DNA from: Acidovorax facilis
Lineage (GTDB): Bacteria > Pseudomonadota > Gammaproteobacteria > Burkholderiales > Burkholderiaceae_C
Assembly: GCF_023913775.1 (NCBI RefSeq)
Contig: NZ_JAMXAX010000055.1
Location: 1-35,405, forward strand
Direction: 5' to 3'
Length of the DNA: 35,405 nt
Of the stretch, positions 23,528 to 30,760 are shown one piece after another. The position numbers and the translations under genes are program-made. Numbering within the stretch: the first letter of the stretch is position 1; every line of letters starts with the position of its first letter. The notes under the pieces were generated by a model. It saw nothing but the letters and a program-made list of their open reading frames with translations. It was not told where the DNA came from and searched no databases.

Positions 23528-23692
23528 ATGTTGCACTACGCAGTTGTTTTTCTGGTGATCGCGCTGATCGCAGCCCTGTTCGGCTTTGGCGGTATTGCTG
23601 CCGGTGCCGTGGGCATCGCCAAGATTCTGTTCTTCGTGTTCGTCATCATGGCGGTTGTGACCTTCGTACTGGGTCTGCTCAAAAAGGGCTGA
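23528..23692 (+). CDS. DUF1328 (YtjA-type) small membrane protein
   Basis: The product has 54 residues. It starts [20 protein letters not shown] and continues [18 protein letters not shown], the fixed pattern of the DUF1328/YtjA family, with two membrane helices and a basic end (LLKKG). The function is unknown; relatives are often stress-induced. An AAGGAG Shine-Dalgarno lies at good spacing before the ATG. The 198 bases upstream, after the kinase gene, hold no other gene that I can see. It is followed after 54 bases by the DUF883 gene, so the two are probably co-transcribed. Confidence 0.92.
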   Translation: MLHYAVVFLVIALIAALFGFGGIAAGAVGIAKILFFVFVIMAVVTFVLGLLKKG

Positions 23693-23746
23693 CGCCCCGG
23701 CCGTGAAACCAAGCATTCCGCATCCACCCCTTCAAGGAGTTTCCGC

Positions 23747-24139
23747 ATGAGTATCCAGACCGCTACCGACAAAGTTGCCAACGGCGCACGCCATCTCGCA
23801 GATGATGTGCTGCAAAGCGCCCAAGACGCCGTGCAGTCCACCCGCACGGCCGCCAACACCTCGCTGGAAAAAGCCGAAGAAGGCGTACGTGCCCTCCGCA
23901 GCCAGACCGACCCCGTCATTGACGACTTGGCAGCGCGTGCCCAGGATCTGGCAGCCCGCAGCATCGGCTATTGCGCAGAAACCAGTGCCCGTGCCCGTCG
24001 CCAGATGCAGCATGCAGCAGACGCCACCACCAAGTATGTGGCGGAGCAACCCGGCAAATCGATGGTGATCGCCGCAGCATCGGGTGCCGTACTCGCAACC
24101 CTTGTGCTCTGGATGTCGCGCCGCAAGCACGCCTACTGA
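23747..24139 (+). CDS. DUF883 (ElaB/YqjD-type) inner-membrane protein
   Basis: The product has 130 residues. A long amphipathic helical part (residues 5-95, rich in Ala, Thr and charged residues) leads to one C-terminal membrane helix (about 105-123, SMVIAAASGAVLATLVLWM) and a basic RRKH end. This is the layout of the ElaB/YqjD/DUF883 family, whose E. coli members are C-tail-anchored inner-membrane proteins that bind ribosomes in stationary phase. AAGGAG precedes the ATG. It lies between DUF1328 and BON genes on the same strand, a typical envelope-stress trio. Confidence 0.9.
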   Translation: MSIQTATDKVANGARHLADDVLQSAQDAVQSTRTAANTSLEKAEEGVRALRSQTDPVIDDLAARAQDLAARSIGYCAETSARARRQMQHAADATTKYVAEQPGKSMVIAAASGAVLATLVLWMSRRKHAY

Positions 24140-24248
24140 AGCCTGTCTCTATCCCTACAGTCCGCCGGTCGCGGAGGGTGCAACAGACCGGCAGATTGCA
24201 ATCTTCCAGCACCCGCGTTCCCAACCATTTTCAAACAAGGACAACACC

Positions 24249-24566
24249 ATGAAATACGCACGTGCACTCGCCTTTGCCGCTGTCGCTGGCATCACCATCA
24301 TCACGGCCACGGGCTGCTCGGTGGCCCGTGAACAACAGACCGTTGGCGCCTATGTAGATGACGCCGGCATCACCACCGCCGTCAAGGCAAAAATGGCTGA
24401 AGACAAATCCGTCTCCGCCACGTCGATCAGCGTGGAAACGCTCAACGGCACGGTGCAGCTCTCGGGCTTTGCCAAGTCGCAAGCTGAAAAGAACCAGGCT
24501 GAAGCCATCGCACGCAACACCAAGAATGTGCGTGAAGTGCGCAACAGCATCGTGGTTCGTCCCTGA
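24249..24566 (+). CDS. BON-domain lipoprotein
   Basis: The product has 105 residues. The signal peptide ends in a lipobox-like ATGC near residue 23, so it should be lipidated; the box lacks the usual leucine at -3. A single BON domain spans about 35-105 (DDAGITTAVKAKMAEDKSV, ISVETLNGTVQLSGFA, VREVRNSIVV). BON domains bind phospholipid and occur in OsmY- and DolP-like envelope proteins. It is the third of three small envelope genes after the histidine kinase, and a strong terminator follows it. Confidence 0.92.
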   Translation: MKYARALAFAAVAGITIITATGCSVAREQQTVGAYVDDAGITTAVKAKMAEDKSVSATSISVETLNGTVQLSGFAKSQAEKNQAEAIARNTKNVREVRNSIVVRP

Positions 24567-24627
24567 CCGGATGCCTGAACATTGCGCTGCGGGCTTCCTG
24601 CCGGTAGCGCATAGGCACTGACCGCTG

Positions 24628-24663
24628 AGCAGGCTCCGGGTACCTCCTGGAGCCTGCTTTTTT
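24628..24663 (+). terminator. Rho-independent terminator after the BON gene
   Basis: AGCAGGCTCC (24628-24637) pairs with GGAGCCTGCT (24649-24658) across an 11-base loop and is followed by TTTTT. It closes the small envelope-protein unit. Confidence 0.92.
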
Positions 24664-24735
24664 CATGGGGCGCCAGCAGGCATACCCCTGGGTCTTGCTC
24701 GTTTGCCACACCCCACCGGGTATAAGCTCCACACC

Positions 24736-25911
24736 ATGCGGGTATTCAATTGCGACCATTGCGGTCATCTGGTTTTTTTCGACAGCGTGCAGTGCCTGCA
24801 CTGTGGCAGTGCGCTGGCATTTTTGCCCGATGTGTTGACCATCGCGGCCCTGGCGCCTGCGCCGCAGGATGGCGCCGACCTGTGGCGCCGCCGGGGCGGG
24901 CGCGGTGGCTCGGATTACAGCGGTCGCTTGTACCGTATGTGCCGCAACCATACCGAACACCAGGCCTGCAACTTTGCCGTGCCTGCCAACGACTATGCGG
25001 AACTGTGTGTATCGTGCCGCCAGACCCGGGTGTTGCCCGATCTGTCGGAGCCCGCGAACATGGGCCGCTGGATGCAGATCGAGGCCGCCAAGCGGCGCCT
25101 GTTCTACAGCCTGGCCCGCCTGGGCCTGGAGCCCGCCCCCGGGCGCACCGGACCCGTTTTTGAATTTCTGGCCGAGGTGCCCGGTGGTCCGCCGGTGTTG
25201 ACGGGCCACCACAGCGGAACGATTACGCTGAATGTGGCCGAGGCCGATGACGATGAGCGCGCACGCCGCCGGATCGCGCTGGGTGAGCCCTACCGCACGC
25301 TGATTGGCCACCTGCGGCATGAGTCCGGCCATTTTTATTGGGACCAGCTGGTGCGCGACGGCGGCCGCCTGGAAGATTTTCGCCAGATGTTTGGCGATGA
25401 GCGCCAGGACTACGCTGCCGCGCTGGAGGCTCACTACGCCAAGGGCAACGACCTGGGCGACTGGGTCGACCACCATGTCAGCGCCTATGCCGCTGCTCAC
25501 CCCTGGGAAGACTGGGCCGAAACATGGGCCCATTACCTGCACATGATCGATCTGCTGGAGACGTCGGCCAGCTACGCGACCGAGGTCACGATCCCGGGCA
25601 TTTATGGGGCGCAGCGCAGCAGCGCCATCGACCCGTTTGCCAGCCCGGCGCCTGATTTCCAGTCGATGGTGCAGCACCTGGTGCCGCTGACACTGCTGCT
25701 CAACAGCCTCACCCGCAGCTTGGGGCAGCCAGATGCCTATCCGTTTGCCTTGGCAGGCGAGGTGTTGGCCAAGCTGCGGTTTGTGCATGACGTGGTGCGC
25801 GAAGCCGCCCGGCGGCCCGCCCCAGTCGCCGCTCCGGCTCCGCAGCCCGCACCGGCTCCCAAACAAAACGTCAAAAAAAATAGCAAAACAACCAGTAAGG
25901 ACGTGCGCTAG
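24736..25911 (+). CDS. Zinc-ribbon metallopeptidase (COG4307-type)
   Basis: The product has 391 residues. It begins with a zinc ribbon (C6, C9, C20, C23), then a second Cys/His-rich part (CRNHTEHQACNF near 69-80 and CVSC at 91-94). The metallopeptidase core has HLRHESGHFYWD with H195, E196 and H199 as zinc and catalytic residues; a later DWAETWAHYLHM may give a further ligand. No signal peptide is visible, so it is cytoplasmic. The family has no known substrate. Genes of this type often accompany alpha-E, ATP-grasp and transglutaminase genes, as here. The C-terminal tail (Ala/Pro, then KNVKKNSKTT...) is AT-rich and may come from repeat sequence. The ATG at 24736 is preferred over a TTG upstream. 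Confidence 0.87.
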   Translation: MRVFNCDHCGHLVFFDSVQCLHCGSALAFLPDVLTIAALAPAPQDGADLWRRRGGRGGSDYSGRLYRMCRNHTEHQACNFAVPANDYAELCVSCRQTRVLPDLSEPANMGRWMQIEAAKRRLFYSLARLGLEPAPGRTGPVFEFLAEVPGGPPVLTGHHSGTITLNVAEADDDERARRRIALGEPYRTLIGHLRHESGHFYWDQLVRDGGRLEDFRQMFGDERQDYAAALEAHYAKGNDLGDWVDHHVSAYAAAHPWEDWAETWAHYLHMIDLLETSASYATEVTIPGIYGAQRSSAIDPFASPAPDFQSMVQHLVPLTLLLNSLTRSLGQPDAYPFALAGEVLAKLRFVHDVVREAARRPAPVAAPAPQPAPAPKQNVKKNSKTTSKDVR

Positions 25912-26056
25912 CGCCATTTTTTCCTTGGTTTTTTGCCTGCATCAAAGAGCGGCAAGGGTGGCGGCCTGGAACTTGCTAGGTGTCTGCCATGGGGCTGTTG
26001 AAACCCCTTGAGCAGCCAGTACCGAGCCACACACGACGCCAAGGGAGGGCGCGACC

Positions 26057-27016
26057 ATGCTGAGCCGCACCGCTGACCATCTTTTCTGGATGGCACGCTA
26101 TACCGAGCGCGCCGAAAATACGGCGCGCATGCTGGATGTGAATTACCAGAGCGCGCTGCTGCCGCAATCGACCGAGGTCGCCAAGCAGGGCTGGCAAGGG
26201 TTGCTGTCCATCAGCGAGCTGCTGCCCGCCTACACCGCCCAGCATGGCGAAGTGACTCCGGCGAAGGTGCTGGACTTCATGGTCAAGGACCCTTCCAACC
26301 CCTCGTCCATTCTGGCCTGCCTGCAGGCCGCGCGGGAGAACGCGCGGGCCGTACGCGGTGCGCTCAACACCGAGGCCTGGGAGATCCAGAACCAGACCTG
26401 GCTCGAAGTGAACCGCCTGATCGCCAGCGGTGCACTGGAGCAGGACCCGGCGCGATTCTTCGAATGGGTGAAGTTCCGCTCGCACCTCTCGCGGGGTGTG
26501 ACGGTGGGCACCATGCTGCAGGACGAGGCGCTGCACTTCATGCGCCTGGGCACCTTTTTGGAGCGGGCCGACAACACGGCGCGGCTGCTGGATGTGAAGT
26601 TTCACGCGGTGCAAAGCGACTTCATGGGCGCGGCCACGGCGCAGGACCAAGACTACGATTTCTACCACTGGAGCGCCATCCTGCTCAGCGTGTCGGGCTT
26701 CGAGACCTACCGCAAGGTGTACCGCGACGTGATCACGCCCGAACGTGTGGCCGAACTGCTGATCCTGCGGGCCGACATGCCCCGCTCACTGCACGCTTGC
26801 ATGAAAGAGGTGCTGGGCAACCTCGACATGCTGGGCAGCGGCCAGTCGGCCGAGACCCAGCGGCACGCGGGGCGGCTGCTGGCGCACCTGAAGTTCGCAC
26901 GCATCGATGAAATCCTGACCCATGGACTGCACGCCTACCTCACCCAGTTCCTGGAGCGGGTGAACGACCTGGGCGCGCGGATCAGCCGGGACTTTCTGGT
27001 GCCTGCGGCGGTGTGA
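26057..27016 (+). CDS. Alpha-E domain protein (stand-alone)
   Basis: The product has 319 residues and is made of one alpha-E (DUF403) domain, an all-helical fold. Its opening MLSRTADHLFWMARYTERAENTARML is the family signature (residues 1-26, shown here in part: LFWMARYTERAENTA), and a similar motif recurs near 165-180 (RLGTFLERADNTARLLD). A matching domain is fused to the ATP-grasp enzyme at 27956-30601. Alpha-E proteins are thought to assist circularly permuted ATP-grasp ligases; no biochemical role is settled. GGGAGG lies before the ATG. It is 145 bases after the metallopeptidase gene, and its last 35 bases overlap the end of the convergent transglutaminase gene. Confidence 0.92.
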   Translation: MLSRTADHLFWMARYTERAENTARMLDVNYQSALLPQSTEVAKQGWQGLLSISELLPAYTAQHGEVTPAKVLDFMVKDPSNPSSILACLQAARENARAVRGALNTEAWEIQNQTWLEVNRLIASGALEQDPARFFEWVKFRSHLSRGVTVGTMLQDEALHFMRLGTFLERADNTARLLDVKFHAVQSDFMGAATAQDQDYDFYHWSAILLSVSGFETYRKVYRDVITPERVAELLILRADMPRSLHACMKEVLGNLDMLGSGQSAETQRHAGRLLAHLKFARIDEILTHGLHAYLTQFLERVNDLGARISRDFLVPAAV

Positions 27017-27953
27017 GGGGTGTATCTGGTGCGTCTGGCGCAGCGGCCATAGCGGCCGGCACCGGCTCCACCGTCACGCCCACCTGCAGCACATGGTGGT
27101 CGCCGCCGTGGATCACGCCGCGCAGCGGCGACACATCCGAAAAATCGCGGCCGATGGCCAGGGTCACGTAGTCCTCGCCCGCCGCGCGGTCGTTGGTGGG
27201 GTCCAGGTCAAACCAGGTGTTGTCGCCTGATGCGCCATCACTTTCGTCGGCTGCCGGTGACCACACCGACACCCAGGCGTGCGAGGCATCGGCCCCCACC
27301 AGCCGGGGTTGTCCGGGCGGGGGCTCGGTCAGCAGGTAGCCGCTCACATACCGCGCCGCCAGGCCCAGGCTGCGCAGGCAGCCGATCATCACGTGGGCAA
27401 AGTCCTGGCACACGCCCCGGCGCAGCCGCAACGATTCGAGCGCGGGCGTGCCCGCGTCGGTGGCGTTGGCGGTGTAGGCAAAGTCGGCATGGATGCGCGA
27501 CATCAGGTGGCGGGCGGCCTGCATCAGCGGGCGGCCGGGTGCAAAGCTCTCGGCGGCATAGGCTACAAAGTCGGCATGCCGGGGAATATAGGGCGACGCA
27601 AAGCTGAACTCGGTGGCCGCGTGGTAGGGCTGGCCGCGCCGATAACCCAGGCGCTCGCGCACGGCCTCCCAGGGCTCGCCGGGCGGTGCGGCGGGCACGG
27701 GCAGGGTCTCCAGCAGGCTTTCGGCGCGCACCCGCAGTTGCTCGTGGGTGAACGGCAGGCTGAAGAACGCGCGGGTGTTGCCAAACACGTCCTGCACCAT
27801 GTTGCACTGTGTTGGGGCGGGGTCCACCTGCAGGCTGTGGGTCAGCACACGCTGCACCACACCGGTGCGCGGACGCAGATGGGCCATGTGCTGGGCGTTC
27901 TGCACCGCCGGGCTGTAGTGGTACACCGTTTCGTGGATGACGCGCAGCTTCAT
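26982..27953 (-). CDS. Transglutaminase-like cysteine protease-fold protein
   Basis: The product has 323 residues. An N-terminal beta domain of the bacterial transglutaminase type (residues 1-90, KLRVIHETVYHYS) precedes the transglutaminase core with the catalytic triad C182 (RRGVCQDFAH), H225 (DASHAWVSVW) and D251 (WFDLDPTN). It is cytoplasmic and may form or cut amide bonds. The start ATG at 27953 comes two bases after the stop of the ATP-grasp/alpha-E gene, so the two are translated together. An Ala/Pro tail ends it. Its 3' end overlaps the convergent alpha-E gene by 35 bases. Confidence 0.92.
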   Translation of the reverse strand: MKLRVIHETVYHYSPAVQNAQHMAHLRPRTGVVQRVLTHSLQVDPAPTQCNMVQDVFGNTRAFFSLPFTHEQLRVRAESLLETLPVPAAPPGEPWEAVRERLGYRRGQPYHAATEFSFASPYIPRHADFVAYAAESFAPGRPLMQAARHLMSRIHADFAYTANATDAGTPALESLRLRRGVCQDFAHVMIGCLRSLGLAARYVSGYLLTEPPPGQPRLVGADASHAWVSVWSPAADESDGASGDNTWFDLDPTNDRAAGEDYVTLAIGRDFSDVSPLRGVIHGGDHHVLQVGVTVEPVPAAMAAAPDAPDTPLTPPQAPESPG

Positions 27954-27955
27954 GG

Positions 27956-30601
27956 TCAAGCTCCTACGCTGTGCCGAAGTGCATCCGCCGAATGCGTGAA
28001 GTAGCGCGTGGCCAGCACATCCGACAAGCCCATCACGCCCCGCACACACCGGCCCAGATATTCCTCCAGAGTGGCATGGCGGCCTTCGGCGTCCTGTGCG
28101 CACAGGGCCACCAGCGACAGGTCGGACGCTTCGGGGATGCCCGTGGCGGCGGATTCGCAGGGCGTACCGGCGGTCGCTTCGATCTTGGCAATGCGCCCGC
28201 GCAGCGTCTGTGCGACCCAGGCCAGCGAGCGGGGGTTGTCGCGGTCGATCACCAGCAGGTCCAGCAGGGCGGGCATGTCGCGCCGCTGCTGGTACTGCGC
28301 GTGGAAGGTGATGGTGCTGTCAAACAGCGCCACCATGGCCTCGAAGCCGCCCTCATCGTGCACGGCGCCGGTCTGCAGGCCACTTTCCAGCGCCGAGGCC
28401 AGAAAGCCCAGGCGCTCCAGGTGGCGCCCGATGGACAGCAGGCGCCAGCCGTCGTCGCGGGTCATGCGGTCGGTCTGCTGGCCCGTCATGGCTGCGGTGT
28501 GGCCGCTCAGGCCTTCCAGCTGGCGCAGCGCGTCCAGCGGCGAATAGTCGCCGTCGTCTTCGGCTCCTGTGCGGGGCGCAAAAAACTCCGCCTCGGCGCG
28601 CACGATGAGGTTCCAGTGTTCCTGCGACAAACGGTCGCGCACGGCCGAGGCCGCACCCAGGATGCCGCGCAGGTTGTAGCCCACGCTGGTCACCTGCGCG
28701 GGCTGCGTCAGCCCGGCGATCAGCGAGCGCTCGAACACGCGCCGTGCCTGCCCGGCCGCAGGCACGGTCGGTAGCACCAGCCCCTGGCTCACGCCCATGG
28801 CGCTCAGCCAGGTCAGCAGCGGCTGCGAGGTCTGGTCCTCCCCATTGAGGCATTGCAGCGTGATGCGCGCCAGGCGCGTGACGTTCTCGGTGCGTTCGGT
28901 GTAGCGACCCAGCCAGAACAGGTTTTCGGCCGCGCGGCTGGTCACCTGGCGGCTGCGGTGCACCACGGCGGGCGCGGCCTGGTTGTGGGCCAGCAGCGTG
29001 GTGGTGTCCACGGGGCCATCTGTCTGCACCCATACATCGGCGCTGCTGCCGCCGCGCTGCATGGATGTAATGCCGCTGTCGCCCTGGGCCAGGCGGGCCA
29101 GCCCGCCCGGCAACACGCGCCACGAGCCGGGGCCGTCGCACACCGCAAACACGCGCAGCATCACCGAGCGGGGGGCGATGGGGCTGCCGCCCTGGCCCGC
29201 ACCTTCTGCGGCTTCACTGCGCCAGGTGGGCATTTGCGACAGCGGCAGGTGGGCCTGCACGGTGTATTCGTCGCCCTGGGCTTCGATGCGTGCGGACCAC
29301 TGCGCCAGGTCTTGCGCCGACAGCGCACCGCCCAGCACGGGCACGCGCTGCGCCATGGGCCAGGTGGGGCGGATCACGCTGTGCGCGAGCTGCGGCAGCA
29401 CCGCCTGCATGGCCGATCGCTCGCCACACCACCAGGTGGGCAGCGACGGCAGGGCCAGCTCTTCGCCCAGCAGGTGGCGCGACAGCGCAGGCATGAAGCC
29501 CAGCAGCGCCGACGATTCGAGGAACGCCGAGCCCGGCGCATTGGCCACCAGCACGTTGCCCGCACGGATGGCCTGCAGCAGGCCGGGCACGCCCAGGCGC
29601 GAGTCGCTGCGCAGCTCCAGCGGGTCCAGAAACTCGTCGTCCAGGCGCTTGAGGATGCCGTGCACCGGCTGCAGGCCATGCAGCGTCTTGAGGTACAGGC
29701 GCGCGTCGCGCACGGTGAGGTCGTTGCCCTCCACCAGCGTCAGACCCAGGTAGCGCGCCAGGTACGCGTGCTCAAAGTAGGTCTCGTTGTACGGGCCGGG
29801 CGTGAGCAGCACGATGCGCGCATCCGCCCCCGCCGGGCTCATCTGCCGCAGTCCGTCGAGCAGTGCGCGGTAGGTGGCGGCCAGGCGCTGCACATGCATC
29901 TGGCTGAACGCCTCGGGGAACAGGCGCGAGATGAGCAGCCGGTTCTCCAGCAAATATCCCAGGCCTGAGGGCGCCTGCGTGCGCTGCGTCACCACCCACC
30001 AGTCGCCCTGCGCGTCGCGCGCCATGTCGAACGCCGCGATGTGCAAATGGGTGCCGCCCACGGGCTGCACGCCATGCATGGCGCGCAGGTAGCCCAGGTG
30101 GCCCTGCACCAGCGCGCTGGGCAGCAGGCCTTTGCGCAGCAGCTCCTGCGGGCCATACACGTCGGCCATCACGCGGTTGAGCAGGCGCGCGCGTTGCAGC
30201 ACACCGCGCTCGATGTGTGCCCAGTCGCCCTGCGAGAGGATCAGCGGGAACAGATCCACCGACCAGGGCCGCTGCGGGCCGTCGGCGTCGGCATAGACGT
30301 TGTAGGTGATGCCGTTGTCGCGCACCTGGCGCTGCAGGCTTTGCATGCGCCGGTCCAGGTCCTGGAAGCCCTCGGGCCCCAATTGATCAAAGAATTGGGC
30401 CCAGGCGCTAGTGATATCTGGCTTGTTTGCTATTGATTTGGGAGTGGTTGATGCAGTGGCAGCGCCGGGGGCGTCCGCCACGCTGGCACCCCGCAGCTCG
30501 TCAAAATGCCCGGCCGCCGCAGCAGGCGCCAGTGCAGCCGCCAATTGGGCTGCGCTGTCAGAAGGGTCGGGGGTGGGGAGGCTGTCGTTGAGGTGGTTCA
30601 C
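27956..30601 (-). CDS. Circularly permuted ATP-grasp fused to alpha-E domain
   Basis: The product has 881 residues. A low-complexity N-terminus (1-65) leads to a circularly permuted ATP-grasp type 2 domain (about 75-480) with TPGPYNETYFEHAYLA, VEGNDLTVRD, RLDDEFLDPLELRSDS and GNVLVANAPGSAFLES. An alpha-E domain fills about 550-870 (ENLFWLGRYTERTENVTRL). ATP-grasp ligases join a carboxylate to an amine through an acyl phosphate; the substrate is unknown. Fusion of the two domains is known in this family. Residues 53-64 (TPKSIANKPDIT) are encoded by an AT-rich stretch that looks repeat-derived. It lies between the DUF2126 gene and the smaller transglutaminase gene on the same strand. Confidence 0.93.
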   Translation of the reverse strand: MNHLNDSLPTPDPSDSAAQLAAALAPAAAAGHFDELRGASVADAPGAATASTTPKSIANKPDITSAWAQFFDQLGPEGFQDLDRRMQSLQRQVRDNGITYNVYADADGPQRPWSVDLFPLILSQGDWAHIERGVLQRARLLNRVMADVYGPQELLRKGLLPSALVQGHLGYLRAMHGVQPVGGTHLHIAAFDMARDAQGDWWVVTQRTQAPSGLGYLLENRLLISRLFPEAFSQMHVQRLAATYRALLDGLRQMSPAGADARIVLLTPGPYNETYFEHAYLARYLGLTLVEGNDLTVRDARLYLKTLHGLQPVHGILKRLDDEFLDPLELRSDSRLGVPGLLQAIRAGNVLVANAPGSAFLESSALLGFMPALSRHLLGEELALPSLPTWWCGERSAMQAVLPQLAHSVIRPTWPMAQRVPVLGGALSAQDLAQWSARIEAQGDEYTVQAHLPLSQMPTWRSEAAEGAGQGGSPIAPRSVMLRVFAVCDGPGSWRVLPGGLARLAQGDSGITSMQRGGSSADVWVQTDGPVDTTTLLAHNQAAPAVVHRSRQVTSRAAENLFWLGRYTERTENVTRLARITLQCLNGEDQTSQPLLTWLSAMGVSQGLVLPTVPAAGQARRVFERSLIAGLTQPAQVTSVGYNLRGILGAASAVRDRLSQEHWNLIVRAEAEFFAPRTGAEDDGDYSPLDALRQLEGLSGHTAAMTGQQTDRMTRDDGWRLLSIGRHLERLGFLASALESGLQTGAVHDEGGFEAMVALFDSTITFHAQYQQRRDMPALLDLLVIDRDNPRSLAWVAQTLRGRIAKIEATAGTPCESAATGIPEASDLSLVALCAQDAEGRHATLEEYLGRCVRGVMGLSDVLATRYFTHSADALRHSVGA
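30397..30447. repeat. AT-rich repeat-like insert in the ATP-grasp gene
   Basis: GGCGCTAG followed by TGATATCTGGCTTGTTTGCTA (in part: CTGGCTTGTTTGCTATTG) stands out from the GC-rich neighbourhood and resembles the GCGCTAG...GCTATT frame of the family 1 repeat. It keeps the frame open and encodes a linker before the ATP-grasp domain. Confidence 0.4.
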
Positions 30602-30653
30602 TGCGCTCGATTTTCGGGCATTTGGTCGACAACACTCTGCGGGTAACCCGCAC

Positions 30654-30756
30654 CGTCGAAACTGGCGGGGCCGATGCCAGAGACGCCAAGCAAGGGCCGC
30701 CCCGCAGCAAGGGCGTCGTCCCCCTGGGGGGAAGGCGCGCAGCGACTCAGGGGGGC
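30654..30756. repeat. Dispersed intergenic repeat, family 2, copy 2
   Basis: It shares CGTCGAAACTGGCG, CCAAGCAAGGGCCGCCC, GGGGGGAAGGCGC and ACTCAGGGGGG, in the same order, with 3272-3405, but lacks the extra hairpin of that copy. It fills most of the gap between the DUF2126 and ATP-grasp genes, so it is transcribed with them. Confidence 0.85.
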
Positions 30757-30760
30757 TTCT

